From: Phytophthora quininea | Taxonomy: Eukaryota > Oomycota > Peronosporomycetes > Peronosporales > Peronosporaceae | Assembly: GCA_011947345.1 (NCBI GenBank) | Contig: JAAVTG010000289.1 | Coordinates: forward strand, 124,001 to 188,000 | Length of the DNA: 64,000 nucleotides | Reading direction: 5' to 3' | In this document: one piece after another, positions 43,874 through 56,754 of the stretch | Layout of the letters: every line of letters starts with the position of its first letter | Numbering within the stretch: position 1 is the stretch's first letter | Notes under the pieces: model-generated | What the model was told of the DNA's origin: nothing | The model's input: only the letters and a program-made list of their open reading frames with translations | The model's database searches: none | Position numbers and translations under genes: made by a program

Positions 43874-45862
43874 CTAGGCATCGACAAGGCTTTCAACGTC
43901 TAGCTGAATAATGTCGGCATCGCACCCCTAGCAGAAAAACACATTAGTTATTTAATGAATGGAATGGTGTTTATGCGAACTTGGAACTTACCAAAAGGGA
44001 TGCCACGTTGGGATTGGTACGGCCGCGATCGCCGTGCACAAACTCCTTCACGTACGTTCCTGCTGAGGTCGTAAGACGCAGCAGCATATAGTGCTTGTTT
44101 AGCAATTCGCACTTGGCGGAGTGAATCATCTTCGGTCGCGTCATTAACGTTCGCCGATGCAGCACTCGGATTGGAGTCTGTTGCTGGATGGTCAGGTCCT
44201 GAATGGTATCAATTTTTGCAACAAGCTCCGGTGTCAAGACACCTTCTGCCCACACGACACAGCTAGAGATGCTGTCAGAGCAGCCGAGTCCACAGGAGAA
44301 AATATAGTAAAACTCACCAATAGGTCTTCTTCTTGGAATCGGCCCCAGCTTGAAGTCCAGCAAAATAATCTTTTGTGGAGCTTTTGACCTCCACGATCTC
44401 AACAGCACCTTTGTTTGCTGCATTCACTTTCTGCTGGATTTGGTCATACTGGGACTGATTTAAGTGCGCTTTCTTAGCATCTACACGACAACACTCAAAG
44501 GTTAGAAGTGAAATAAGGCGGTAACTTACTACAAAAAGGCGAAGATGCAGCCAAACTTACCGAGGATTTCAAGGATAAATGGTCGTCCGTTCCCCAGCAT
44601 GCGCACGTCGACATCTTCTCGACCAGCAGTGTGAAATTTGTACCCCGAGCCGCAAAAGAAAGGCAATGCAATATCTCCTATGCATTCCTCCACAGACGAT
44701 ACGCCCATTCGTTCACCGTCCAAAACCCAGGGTGTCTGGCTTAGTCCGCGTTGGAATTTGAGATACCGTCCCTGCATGTACACGGAATCGCGCTCGAAGG
44801 AGGCTACAGCTTGTGGGGCTGTGGCGAGTCGATCAGGCGGGCTTTTGACGCTCTCAGGCATGCTCGAGAGCGTTGCAAGGGCTCGTGAAACAGCACCGTA
44901 GCCATCAAACACCGGAGGTGGTCCGCGGTGACGCTTTCTCGTCCCCTCCAACTGTTTCTATGTGGGCAACAGAAATACCAAACTATAAGTTGGAGAGATG
45001 ACAAACGATGCCAACTTCGCTCTAACAGTACCTTGATTGCCGGAATCTGCCGCACTTCGTCAGCAGATTCATCGTGTTTAATGTCAACGAGCACCGAAAA
45101 TTCACTGCCATTAGTGCAAATAGCACCTTTAAGCATGGCGGAAATTGACGGTGCAATCAAGGACTGCTCCAGAAAAAATCACAGCGGAGTCGTTTAGAAC
45201 TAACACAAAAGGCCATACATTTCAATACGCACCTTCAGTACATCCTTCATGTCGAACGGAGTCTTGCGCGGAAAGTTGTCGATATTACTGCGCAGGAATT
45301 GCAGCAACGAGTACTCGCGCAGTAGCACTGCGCTCGGCAGCTTGATGTTGAGCGAAAACACCTTGGCGTCGTATTCGGCCTCCGTGGCCAACCGGCGCAT
45401 TTCCACCAATACCGCATCAAGGAATGACGTGTTCAAGATCCCAACACAGCACGTGCAACCTGCCCAAGTGAAAAATAAGTGAACGAGGAGGTTATTGCAA
45501 GTACGCAATACTGGACACGGCAGCACGCGCTCACGAACCGGAGACCTCCCCGACGCGAAACTCTCCTCGCCACTCTCCTTAGCTAAATCTTGCAATGCTG
45601 CAACCAGCTTTTCCTCGGAACAGCTGCAGCCACACAAAACATAACGGTCAGCCGCGACATCATGGCTATCCAGCGGATTGACCACTTACGCGTAGATGTC
45701 TGGGTCATCGACATCCGCAAAGCGCAGGCAGCACCGCGTGCACACGCCCAGCTCCCTCGCGCGCAACAAGCCCCTGGCGGACAGCGCGCCGCTCCGCAGC
45801 GTCTGCGTCAAGTCCATGCGAATCTGGCAGATGTCTACGCCAGCCAAACGTTGCAGCAGCAT
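43874..45862 (-). CDS. PUS10: tRNA pseudouridine synthase Pus10
   Basis: Converts uridine 54/55 of the tRNA T-loop to pseudouridine. The first exon (45862 to 45690) starts MLLQRLAGVDICQIRM and contains a zinc-binding GVCTRCCLRFADVDDPDIY; the second Cys pair may be in the following exon (FTWAGCTCCVG). The catalytic part has RYLKFQRGLSQTPW, ERMGVSSVEECIGDIALPFF, FHTAGREDVDVRMLGNGRPF (with the catalytic Asp) and LRLTTSAGTYVKEFVHGDRG. The last exon ends with CDADIIQLDVESLVDA, the family C-terminus. Six or so short introns, including one with a GTGAGT donor at the end of the KKKTY codons. No shift is required in the parts I traced. The ATG lies about 200 bp from the divergent LIM-SH3 gene. Confidence 0.9.
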
Positions 45863-46063
45863 TAGTCAGTGCATACAATCGCCAAGTCAAACTGACCGAT
45901 ACAAACACCAAGTGAAGCGCTACCGGTATTCGGTGAAATTTGCTAACGCTGCGTCGTCCCCCTTCCTCAGTCAGGCTTTGAGCGGGCGATCGACAAGCGA
46001 GAGCGAGCGGCGCGCGGACAGAGAAAGCTGCCAGAGGACCCGGACCCAGCCAGCTTGGTAGCC

Positions 46064-49000
46064 ATGCCGTCCTTCTGTCCAAGGTGCGTTGTGCCCATTC
46101 TCCCGGACGAAGGCCACGGGGACTGACGCGCATTGACGTATCTGGCAGGTGCGGCGACTTTGTGGAGGCGGACGCGTGCGAGAAGTGCGGGGAGAAGGCG
46201 GTGTGTATCTGTGCATATTACAGCCTATAGTTGCTGTAGTTCTTCATGCTGACAGACGCTCTGATCGACGACTAGGTGACGGCCAAGGAAAACCCGTGGA
46301 AGAAGGCCGCCGCCACCCCAAGCGGAGACGGCATGGGCGTGCCCGCCATCCCCACAGCGTTCACGGCGGCTGCGCGCATTAAGATGATGGGGTGCGTACC
46401 ATCTAGAGTCCCTTAATCGGTGGCAGGAGAACTGACGTGGCCGCCTTCCCTCTGGTCGTGCGATTGTGTGTCGTGCGTTGTCCCCGCTTACCGTGGTGTT
46501 GTCTGATCCCGCGTCTTGCAGGGTGCAGCCGGTGCCGGAGCCTGCGCGAAAGGAACAGGCGGTGGCACGATTCAACTTCGTTCCGCAGGACCCAACCACA
46601 CAGCTCAAATTGGTTAAGGGCGACGAAGTGGACGTCGTGCGCAAGGACAGCGATGGATGGTGGTTTGTTATCAAGGACGGCGAGAAAGGGCTCGTGCCCG
46701 GCTCGTATTTGCATATTGAAAACCCAATTATCCCCATTACGGATGCTGCGATCTTGGCTGCGCGCGAGGCGTCCAATCAGCGTTTCATGGAGTTATCATC
46801 GCGCTCGTCGAGTGGCAGCGCTCAGAACGCAGAGACTGGAGTGGAATACCAGTCGCCTTACGGATTGGAAGGACTTGCAATTGCAGACTCGTGCGCGCCA
46901 AAGCCCCCATCGACTGGACCTACTCGGGCTGATGCCAAGTCAGGCGGTACAGAGTTCAAGCCAGGTGAAGTGCGCAAGCTGAAAAATGCTACGCCTGCAA
47001 AGAGACCATCTTGGGCCGCACCAAAGTTTGTAAAGACCAGATTTTCCACGAAATTGTAAGTTCAGCGGAATTTCATGGTAATATGCAGCTCCTGACCACG
47101 GCTTTGTAGTGCTTGCTTTGCAAAGGCTGCCGGGAATCGATCGAAGAGGACGAAGACTTTACTCTTATCAAGAAGAAGGTACACTGGGCTGAATTTGTTT
47201 TTGTTCAGCATTGTTACGTTACTATAACATGATAACGACTTATGCAGGCTTACCACGCCGAGTGTGCCAAGGACGTTAATCACTGCTTCGTTTGCGACAA
47301 GGTGCGTTTACGGAGGTGCTCTCTGATATTTTTTTGTGAATGCTAACTCGAACAACATAACTAGGAAATCCTGGGCCGAGTGTATCGCGCTGGAGATGGT
47401 GCTTTCCACAAACTTTGCATGGTTTGCTCTGTTTGCAACAACCAAGCCAAAGAAGGTGAAAACTACATACTCAGTGGTTGATACAACATTAGTTGACTTT
47501 ATTTCCTTTGGCAGCTGGATCAAAGCTGGAAAACGACCAGCTAATCTGCGGCAACTGTGTCGCCGCGAAGGGTACGCCAAAAAAGCATTATGATTCATAG
47601 CTGGAGCTTAACTTAATGTACAAAACTGCTGCAGAGAAAAGAGAGAGAAGAGAGAGAAGCTGCTCTTGAACGTGAAAGAGCTGCCGCTAAGGCGAAGGCA
47701 GAAAAAGAGGCGGCTCTTGCCGCTGCTCGCGCTTTGGAAGAGAAGAAAGAGCGCGAAGCCCGTGAGGCGCAGAAAGCAGCTGAAGAAGCAGAAGCAGCTG
47801 CAAAAGCGAAGGCTGAGGCCGAGGCTGCTGCTGCTGCTCGCGCAAAAGCCGAAGTAGAGGCCGCGGAGGCTGAAGCCGCTCAAAAGCTGCTGCTGCTGCC
47901 CTTGCGTCCAATGGAAATGGATGGAGTGGATCTGACACCATCCGTTCCAGCACCTCAAACCTCGATGAATTCGACCTGGAAGCCACGCCGTTCGATACGT
48001 CAACCCAGAATCGGATTTCGGAAGTGTCCGACCTCGACTCGATCCTGAGCGATGGCGAGTACGCGGGATACATGGCGAATGGCCAGAGAGATTCTTTGCG
48101 CTTGTCGGAAGTGCTCGACTTAGAATCGTACAGCGACGACCGCTTGTCCGATTTAAGCGGAATTTCCGAGGGACCTGGCGGTCAAACCAGACCCCGACGG
48201 TCAACAATCGAAGGAGCAGTGAACGAAAACGAAGGAGCATTCTCAGAAGACGAAGATCGCGAGTTATGCGGTGGGTGCGGACTTGTGCTGGAAGGTGAAG
48301 CTGTGGGAGCTTTAAACCAGTATTTCCATTATGAGGTGAGCCACGATATCTGCGGTATTGACGCACATGATTTTACTTATGATTGTGTTGATGCCCTCAG
48401 TGTTTCAAGTGCAGCCATTGCAGTCGGATCATCGCTGAAGATGATGGCTACGCAGAGAAAGACAATCAGGCTTTCCACCAGCAATGCTATCAGGCTCGCT
48501 TTGGCAAGAAATGCCATCGATGTGACAAGGTACGATGCTGTCATCTTGTCCATTTCAGAGCGGTATTATAAATCTTAGCTGCTTTGCTGTTGGTGCTGGC
48601 AATTCAGGTTCTGAAGGGGAAGGTGGTCAAAGCTTTAGACCACCTTTATCACCCAGACTGCTTCGTGTGCTTTAATTGCAGCTCTTCTCTTTCAGGTAAG
48701 CTCGACATTTGTAAGTTGGGTAATTGTTGTTGCTAACACGTGAACTGTTCCCTTCTCGTCCAGCAGAGAGTTTCTTCGAACACGAAGGCCAAGCTGTTTG
48801 TGCCAAGTGCAAGCACGTGGCGATTGCGCTGAACGAACCCAGTCCCCGTAAGTGAACTGCATGGTTTCTGAATGAAATTTAACTAAACAATTGTTTTTGC
48901 TCTGCTTACAGAGAAAACATGACCCCCGTGGCTAAGGGGTTGCTGGCTATCGGTTCGACGCGCAGGATGACACACAATTGACTATTTATCCTGGCGACGA

Positions 49001-49310
49001 AGTCGCTATTCTTCAGAAGGTTTGTTGTCGGCACCAGGAAATGTGTGTGTGCTATTCTAACGATAAGTTTCTGATGGGACAGGACGATGATGGCTGGTGG
49101 TTGGTGGACTTGAGAAACAAGCGAGGCTACGTGCCAGGTTCTTACCTGATCGAGCGCCCCATTGAAGAGCCGAAGCCACAGTCGAAGAAGAAAAAGAGTG
49201 CCTTCAAAAGCAAACCGAAGCACACGCCCGGGCTGTGCAGTCAGTGTTCGACCCAGAACCCGGGGCCGGCGCGCTTCTGTCGGAGCTGTGGCAACAACCT
49301 AATGGCATAA
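46064..49310 (+). CDS. four-LIM, two-SH3 adaptor protein
   Basis: Large adaptor from about ten exons. Order: a short zinc ribbon (FCPRCGDFVEADACEKCG), a first SH3 (AVARFNFVPQDPTTQLKLVK, then DGWWFVIKDGEKGLVPGSYL), LIM1 (CYACKETILGRTKVC... CLLCKGC), LIM2 (CFVCDKEILGRVYRAGDGAF... CMVCSVC), a long Ala/Glu/Lys helix (about 47640-47890), an acidic Ser-rich linker, LIM3 (CGGCGLVLEGEAVGA... CFKCSHC), LIM4 (CHRCDKVLKGKVVKALDHLY... CFVCFNC), a second SH3 (GYRFDAQDDTQLTIYPGDEV, then DGWWLVDLRNKRGYVPGSYL) and a C-terminal zinc ribbon (CSQCSTQNPGPARFCRSCG). One-base shifts at A5 46982-46986, A4 47882-47885 and G4 48936-48939. It probably links cytoskeleton and signalling proteins. Confidence 0.85.
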
Positions 49311-49523
49311 TTGTGTTTAGAGAAAGAAGAAGAGCGAAGACACCGAGTCGTGCGTCAAACGGCGCAGTTTGCAGGGTGTACACCCTCGTCCCGTGTAAGC
49401 AGCGAGTGCGTGAAAGAATTCAACTGCCACTTGGGCAGCGTTCCTTTGCGTTCACCAGCCTCTGGTCTTGTTTGCACTCAGTTTTGCTTTTGCCGTGGAG
49501 GAGGCTCGGGCGTTTTGATTAGC

Positions 49524-50429
49524 ATGTGGAAGCGCGCGTCAATTGCAGCAAATGCGGTCCGCTGTGGCGGCGTTCGCGGGATGCAGTCTCGCCGCATTAT
49601 CCGCACTTGGGATCGCGTGCAGCCGTCATTTTGGCATCTGATGGCGTCGCTGGAGCAATCGCTCATGGATGCGGAGGTGATGTCTCGCCGCGTATTCTCT
49701 CCGCGGTTTCCGCCGTACGCGCCACTAGCCCCGAACCTGATGCCCAAGCTTGGGGTCAACGACGACGATTTCTTCCGGGACCTGCCGATCGACGGACCAG
49801 GAAACACGATGGAGACAACCACAACGACAGCGAACCAAACACGCAGCAAAGAAACCGTCTCAACTTCGTCGCCAGCGTCTGCGGAGAAAGAGGGAACGGA
49901 AGCTGCTCTCGCAGCTGAAGAGCTCTCGGCTGGAAATACTGGCGCTGTGCCTCGTCCGTCATACGCCTGCTATTCGTACAGCTATTCGACGTGCCTGGAC
50001 AAGGATGGTGGACGAATCGGCTCCGCTCGTCGGCGCTACGAAGACTCTACGGGGCGCTTGAAGGCGATGCACGAGCGCGAGGTGGACGGCAGGAAGCTTC
50101 AGACAGTCTGGAAGCGGTCGGACACGCAGGACGAGGGCGACTGCAAGTCGCTCTGCAGTGTCGGCAGCCCTGACGAGTTCGAGAAGTTGTGGGAGAAGAC
50201 GCCGTTCGGACGCGCGGAGGACGAGGAGCAGACTAAGTGGATGGAGGCACGCGAGCGCAGCATGTACCAGGCGTTCGGCATCGAGTACAAGCCTCTGGGG
50301 GAGGCGGAGCAGGCGAGCATGCCGACGGAGGGAAGCCTCGAGGAGGAGGTGAAGGTGCGCAAGGAGGCGATCCAGCGCGCGTCCAAGCGGCAGGAGGAGG
50401 AGACGACGCCGCCGCAGTACACTTCGTAA
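49524..50429 (+). CDS. myeloid-leukemia-factor-like protein
   Basis: 301 residues, no intron, from the ATG at 49524; the frame is open to 49311 but the first 70 codons show no conserved features. The N-terminal 50 residues are basic and could be a mitochondrial or nuclear signal. The central part (SYACYSYSYSTCLDKDGGRI, then RRYEDSTGRLKAMHEREVDG) resembles the MLF domain, where Ser/Tyr-rich strands precede a His/Arg-rich, glycine-bearing turn. The C-terminal third is highly charged and helical (EEEVKVRKEAIQRASKRQEE). MLF proteins bind 14-3-3 and transcription regulators in animals; the role here is unknown and the family match is moderate. Confidence 0.6.
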   Translation: MWKRASIAANAVRCGGVRGMQSRRIIRTWDRVQPSFWHLMASLEQSLMDAEVMSRRVFSPRFPPYAPLAPNLMPKLGVNDDDFFRDLPIDGPGNTMETTTTTANQTRSKETVSTSSPASAEKEGTEAALAAEELSAGNTGAVPRPSYACYSYSYSTCLDKDGGRIGSARRRYEDSTGRLKAMHEREVDGRKLQTVWKRSDTQDEGDCKSLCSVGSPDEFEKLWEKTPFGRAEDEEQTKWMEARERSMYQAFGIEYKPLGEAEQASMPTEGSLEEEVKVRKEAIQRASKRQEEETTPPQYTS

Positions 50430-50608
50430 GGTGAGGCAGTCGCAGGCTGAAGCGCCTTCGGATAGTACTATACTTAAGCCAAGTGTAACGCATCAAAAGA
50501 CAGCTGCAATCATTGCGTTGGATGGGCTGCTTCAGCTTTTGCCGCACAAGCCAAAACGCGCTGAGCTATCGCCGTCCGATCGCAGAAACCCCTCGCCTCT
50601 GTCTGCCC

Positions 50609-53600
50609 ATGGAGGATCCCCACGACGAGCCGGTGCTGAAGCGCCAGCGCCTTGAGCAAGGCGATGTCGTCGCCGCTGCCTCTGACGCCGCCGACGCAGC
50701 TTTCCAGGTCAACGGCCTGGGCGTGGACGCGGCGTTTGGCGAGTCCAAGCGCTGGCTGGCCAGTCTGGAGAAGTGCATGCGTGCCATTGTGAGCATTCGC
50801 TTGCTGAGTGTGCGCGCCTTCGACGGCAACGGCGCGTCCTTCGGTGGGGCGACGGGCTTCGTGGTGGACCGGGAGCGTGGACTGATTCTCACCAACCGCC
50901 ACGTGGTGACGCCCGGCCCCGTGGTGGCGGACGCTATCTTCATTAACAAGGAGGAGGTGGATCTAGTTCCTGTGTACAGAGACCCTGTGCACGACTTTGG
51001 CTTCTACCGCTTTGACCCCACAAAGGTCAAGTTCCTGGAGCTGCACGAAATCCCGCTGCGACCAGAGGCTGCCAAGAGTAAGAAAGATCTCCTCTATCTT
51101 ATGAACTGCTTTGAACGGGTTTCTGTATCATACTAATTGGACTGGTGGTGCGGTTTCTGGCGATTTGCAGTTGGCGCGGAAATTCGAGTTGTGGGGAACG
51201 ACGCCGGGGAGAAGTTGTCGATTCTCCCAGGCATCTTGGCCAAACTGGACCGAGAAGCGCCATCCTATGGCTCGAGCACGTACAATGACTTTAACACATT
51301 TTACTTTGCAGCGGCCAGCAGCACCAGTGGTGGATCTAGTGGCTCCCCAGTGCTGAACATTGACGGCTGCGCTATTGCTTTAAACGCTGGCGGTGCTAAG
51401 AAAGCGGCCTCATCGTTTTACTTACCTTTAGACCGGGTTGTGCGGGCGCTCGCCAGTATCCAGCAAGGCCTTTCAGTGCCACGTGGCACCATTCAGACAA
51501 TTTATCGCCACACAGCGTTCGATGAAGTGCGTCGACTCGGGTTGTCAGGGCAAACCGAAGCGCTCGTACGGCAACAATTTCCCAGGAAACAGGCATGCTG
51601 GTCGTGGACCAGGTCATTCAAGACGGGCCAGCGCACGATCAGCTACGCACCGGTGACGTGTTGATCAAATTTGCTGGCCAATATGGAACATCGTTTCTCT
51701 CTATTGAGGACTACCTCGATGCTCACGTTGGAGAGACTGTGGAAGTGCAGTTCCAGCGCGGAGACGAGCAATACACGGCCGTTGCAAGTTCAAGACCTGC
51801 ATTCCATAACCCCTGCACGGTACTTGGAGATTGGAGGCGGTATTGTTCACGCACTCTCGTTCCAACAAGCTCGTAACGCGTCGTTGCCAGTCGGCGGTGT
51901 TTATTTGGCGCAAGCGGGTCATATGTTTATGAAGGCTCACTTGGCCCAGCCTTGTATCATTACTGCCGTGGCAGGCAAACCAACCCCGACGCTTGACGAG
52001 TTTGCACGCGTTATGGCTGCTCTTCCCAACGGTTTTCGGACAGTACTGCGCTACTTTATGATTCGGGACAGGCATCGTGTTCGAACAGCGTTCATCATGA
52101 TGGATCGTTTGTGGTTTCCTATGCAAATGTGCACGCGCAATGATGAAGATGGTCTCTGGTATGCGAGGACGTACCCCCAGGATGCAGATTCCAAGATCTT
52201 GAACACGATGAACGGGAATCCGACCTTCGCCCCAGCCCCGTTAAGTTTCCCAGGTGGCAGCGCTTTGGGCAAGAAGACACTTTTGTCATTGGTTATGGTT
52301 TCATTTGACATTCCATACATGATTGACGGCATTTCGAGCTCGAGCTACCATGGGATGGGAGTCGTTGTGGATGCAGAACAGGGCTTTGTGCTGGTGGATC
52401 AGAACACAGTTCCCATCGCACTGGGCGACGTGCTGATTACTGTGGCAGCTACCGTCGAGGTTCCTGCGAAAGTGGTGTTTGTCCATCCAGTTCACAATTT
52501 CTCCATTGTTCAATATGACCCAAGTGCTCTGGGTGCTGCTGCTGGCCATATTGAAAGCGCTAAACTGGCTGAAAAGCCTCTTGAAGTCGGCGAGACTGCT
52601 GATTATATTGGTTTGAGCAGTAATTGGACGGTGGTTACCATGAAGTCTGTCGTCACCAAACTGGACCGTCTTGTGCTGCGTGATTTCCAACCTCCGCGCT
52701 ACAAGGCAGTCAATGTGGAGGTTTTACACTTTGATCGTATTACAAAGTCTGTTGGTGGCGTATTTATTGATGACCAAGGTGCCGTCAACGCGCTTTGGTT
52801 GTCATTTAGCTACCAGGACAATGGTGGCCGAAAAGAAGTTTTCAGAGGTCTACCAGTCGGTATTGTTCAACCTGTTGTTGCGCAGCTTCGGGCGGCTTCT
52901 ATCCCAGAGACTGTGAACATTCTCCCGGCTCAGCTACTGACATACTCATTGTCCAAGGCCCGTTCTGGCCTCGGGCTTTCAGACGCGTGGATCCAGAAAC
53001 TTGAAGCTTGCTACGAAGATAAGCGCCAGGTCCTCGGAATCAAGCGGTGCGCTGCTGGGACCGACTGCAACACAAAATTTGAGAGTGGTGATTTGCTTTT
53101 GAGCATCGATGGTGAGGTTGTTGTGCGCGACGCTGATGTCGAGAGTGCTGTGGACGGCAAAACCGAGCTAACTGCGCTGGTTGTACGTGACCAACACGAA
53201 ATGGAGGTAGCTGTGCGAACATCGCAGCTTTCTGCAATGGGCACAGACCGTGTAATTGTCTGGTGCGGACTCGTTATTCAGAGCCCTCATTATGCAGTTG
53301 CAAGCCTGGGATACATTCCCGAAGAAGGCGGTGGTGTGTATTGCTCACGCTGGTGCTACGGGTCTCCGGCACACAAATATGGACTGCGAGCCACAATATG
53401 GCTTGTGGAAGTAAACGGCGAGCCAACACGCACATTGGATGACTTCTTGCGTGTGGTGGAGCGTCTGGGCAATCGCGAGTCAGTGCGATTGAAGACCATC
53501 TCCATTAATACGAAGCCCAAGGTATTCACACTCAAAACGGACTATCACTACTGGCCAACAATCGAGCTGCACCGAGAGAAATGGGACTGGAAGTACGTGG

Positions 53601-53620
53601 AGCATACGACTGCTACGTAA
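50609..53620 (+). CDS. NMA111: Nma111-type HtrA serine protease
   Basis: Nuclear HtrA-like protease with PDZ domains, about 972 residues; one intron (51078-51170). The catalytic triad is visible: His in [13 protein letters not shown], Asp in [16 protein letters not shown] and Ser in [14 protein letters not shown]. First PDZ-like domain: [30 protein letters not shown] second, degenerate protease half follows ([39 protein letters not shown]) in which the His and Ser are lost, as is usual for this family, and more PDZ domains end the protein. Two shifts: a base missing at A3 51587-51589 and an extra base at 51782-51783. The yeast relative is pro-apoptotic and the plant one is Deg7-like. Confidence 0.88.
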
Positions 53621-53745
53621 GCAAGGATCGACAGAAAAGCGAAAAAGATAATAGAGGAACCGCAAAATACTGGAGCAGAACGCCCAATGCCCAATGCTCG
53701 ATCCGTTTGAATCTAAAATTACTCGATACTCTTCGCAAGAACAGA

Positions 53746-56727
53746 ATGGCAACGGTGGGCATCCATGTCGGGCTGCAAGACTGTGAGCAACGCGCAACCT
53801 TTGCCGCTGAGTCTACCACGCTTAAGACTCCCGTTTCTGTCGATGAAGATGAAAATCAACAGCAAGTCAACTCGCTGGAAGACGATACTGACCCCTGTAC
53901 AATTCAAACAAAGTTGTTCAAGCGCCGCAAGAGAGCGAGCGCTGCTCTCAGCGGTGGATTGGAGAGTAGTTTGCCGCCGAAGTGTTGTATTCGCTGCAAA
54001 AGCGATTTGAATCGGAAGCTGATGGTCCGATGCGCAACATGCTTGTTTCGGTGTCATCTGTATTGCTTCTCACCGCCATTAAAACAGCACCCCGCGTTCC
54101 TCATTCACCGGCAGCAGCATTTATTCCCGGAAGACGACCCTAGTAATTATCCGCCAATTTGGAAATGTGAAAAGTGTCAAGGCACCTCCGTTGTCTTTAA
54201 GATTCACTCCAAACCAGCATCGACAAACAAGAAAAATGTTGGTTTCCCGGACAAGAGCACCGACGATTCTGGAAGCACTGGAAACATGGCTGGTGTTCTC
54301 TCACCAAAAACTAAAAGAAAATTACCTAAGGAGATTGCGGAGTCCAAAGGACCCTGGCAGCGCAGCCGGAGATGAGGACTTTGCCGTTCGACTGGTATCG
54401 ATTCCGATCGCAAAGGCTGAAGCGCTTCGCCACCAAAGCCATAGCGGCATTGACGAATTGGTCTTCTATTCAAGATCCTATACGCTGATGAAGAAAACTG
54501 CGACGATATGGCGGGAATACGTGCTAAGAAGGCGCTTATGTCGTTTCCGTCACGAAAGAGAAAACAAAGTTTTGCAGTATCCTGGTGCGCATTTAAGCAT
54601 CATGCGTGGACCTGGGTGTGCCGATGAAAATGCTTCTGAATGGCTGCAAAAGATTGCTGATGAAGATGAAGATGTTTGCCTGGATTCAATCAGTTCGGGA
54701 GGCTTTCAACCATATTCGAGAAGACTACATTCTGTACCGTCACTCTGGAAGGGTGAGCCACCAAGTGCGCTGATGTGTTGGACTACTGCTGAACGCTTTG
54801 ATATCGCAGAGGTGCTGAAAGAGATGGAAGAGCAGGTATGCTTGGCACATGAAGACAACGATGTCGTTACTTTAGAGACCATTGGTCCAGTTGCAACCGC
54901 TATCGAACAACAGGTCACCAAGAGCAAAATTCACAGTGTGCTGGATCTTTACGTGGCTGGTAGAATTATTCAACGGGCACTTGCACGTCATTACCGGTGT
55001 CGTCAGCGGGCCGAGCGGGCAAAACGACGGCGACGCGCTCGTGAAGAAGCCAAACGTAGGGCTACAGCACGGCGTTCAACAACAATTTTGAGAATATGTA
55101 TTCAATGTATCATACAGCTCATGAAGAAGCTTGGCCAGACGAAAACAAAGAAGACGATGCTTTTAATACTCCGAGACGCAGCCGAGGAATCTCAAGTGAA
55201 AAATAATGTGTCATCAACAGACGAGAGTGCTAAGGGAGAGCGGGAAGATGTTGGACCACGAACAGTTGCAACAAATTGCACTGATGCGCATCCACCGTTT
55301 TTCGTTCGACGCGTGCATCCTTACGTGAAGCTTAAAAGGAGGTGATGGCAAGACGCTTGCAACGTTGGATGAAATCGAAGCACCTACGGCAAAAGTGGCA
55401 TGGCAATGTGGCTGCTGCTCGACATGTGCACCGAGATCGAGCTAGTTTCCGCATTCAGCGTTCTTACCGCTATCATCGGCGCTGTCGGGTGCAAAAACAA
55501 TTTCAGGTCATGGTACAGGCGCTGATAGAGAAGAACGCCCTTAAAATATTACGGAGGGTGCTGAAGCGTTGGTTGCTTTCCCGATTAGCGAAAAAGGAAG
55601 CAGAACGCTGCGCAAAGCTCGACGTAGATATGGAGCAAAACTCACTCGATCTTTCACCATTACCAAATAACCAGCTGGATGAAATCCTAGAGAAACGCGG
55701 CATGGAATTATATCAGCTGAGTGATTTCTGGAATGCTGCCTCGCTCCTGGAGCGCCTCTGTCAGTTGAAGAATGGTGCTATATCCAAAGAGTTACAACAA
55801 AAACTTGCATACGTACACCACATGACGTGGTATTCGTCGTATGATCCGTATAATTTGTCCCGTGCACACGAGCTGTACTGTGCATCTCTCGAAGTATCTA
55901 CCAGCGGTAAACGGCTTTCTTTAGTGGACACCTCCGTTCTCCAGGATTTTGCAGTCGTGATGATGCAAATGGAGCACTTCAGCGATTCGTTACGCTTGTT
56001 TGCGAAGCTGATCGAGTTCTTTGCGAGAGACCCACAATTTCCTTTATGGCTGCTACTTGCTGCTGTTCAATTACAGCAACGTGGCGAATGGGAGCAAAGC
56101 GTAGAATATTTGACGTACCTTCAGGATATTCCACCTCCACCATACCTCGAGCGCGATATTCTGATATTGTGTGCAATAAGCTATGAGAGCTTACTGCTTA
56201 GAGCATCGAAGACCTCAGTCCCCAAAACTTCGTATGCGATGTATGCAAAGGAGGCATGGCGCTCTGCCCTACACCAGTGGAATCACGAAGATTTTGGCAT
56301 GGAAAACGTTCATGTTGGCCACACGAGCTCTTCAAGACAGAAATGGGATCTCCTGACGAGTCTGGGGTTGCGAGCCATCGGGCAAGGGCACTACATCATA
56401 GCTTGCAGAGTATATTCGTACGCATTGGAGCATGGGAGCCCAAATCTACTTGATGATTCCCATTCTCGCTATGGTCGCCATTGTCAGGAGAGCGTGCAAT
56501 TGGCTTGGTACAACCTTGCTGATGCTTTTCAACATATCGGCCACCTTGAGCTGTATCTCAGTGCTTTACAGCAACGGCAAATATGTGTCTCTCGACATGG
56601 CAACGAGGTTGATGATGACATGCTAAGAAGTTGGCGAGAGCGTGCAGAACACCAGGCGTGCAGCTTCAAGAGCGAACTAAATAATGTAACGCTGCAGGAA
56701 AAGCTGCGACAAATACTTAACAACTAG
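53746..56727 (+). CDS. PHD-like zinc finger protein with IQ motifs and TPR-like repeats
   Basis: About 993 residues without introns, assembled across two one-base shifts (54346-54348 and 55341-55342). A Cys/His finger lies near residues 85-145 (CCIRCKSDLNRKLMVRCATC, CHLYCFSPPL, IWKCEKCQG), spaced like a PHD finger. Basic IQ-type calmodulin-binding segments follow (IIQRALARHYRCRQRAERAK, FRIQRSYRYHRRCRVQKQ and ILRRVLKRWLLSRLAKK). The C-terminal 400 residues have TPR-like helix pairs (YQLSDFWNAASLLERLCQLK, LSRAHELYCASLEV, FSDSLRLFAKLIEFFA, QSVQLAWYNLADAFQHIGHL). The ATG at 53746 follows the protease stop by 125 bp; an earlier ATG at 53581 overlaps that gene. The combination suggests a calmodulin-responsive nuclear or ciliary scaffold. 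Confidence 0.75.
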
Positions 56728-56754
56728 TAGGTTTCTTTTGCTCGCACACGCTAA

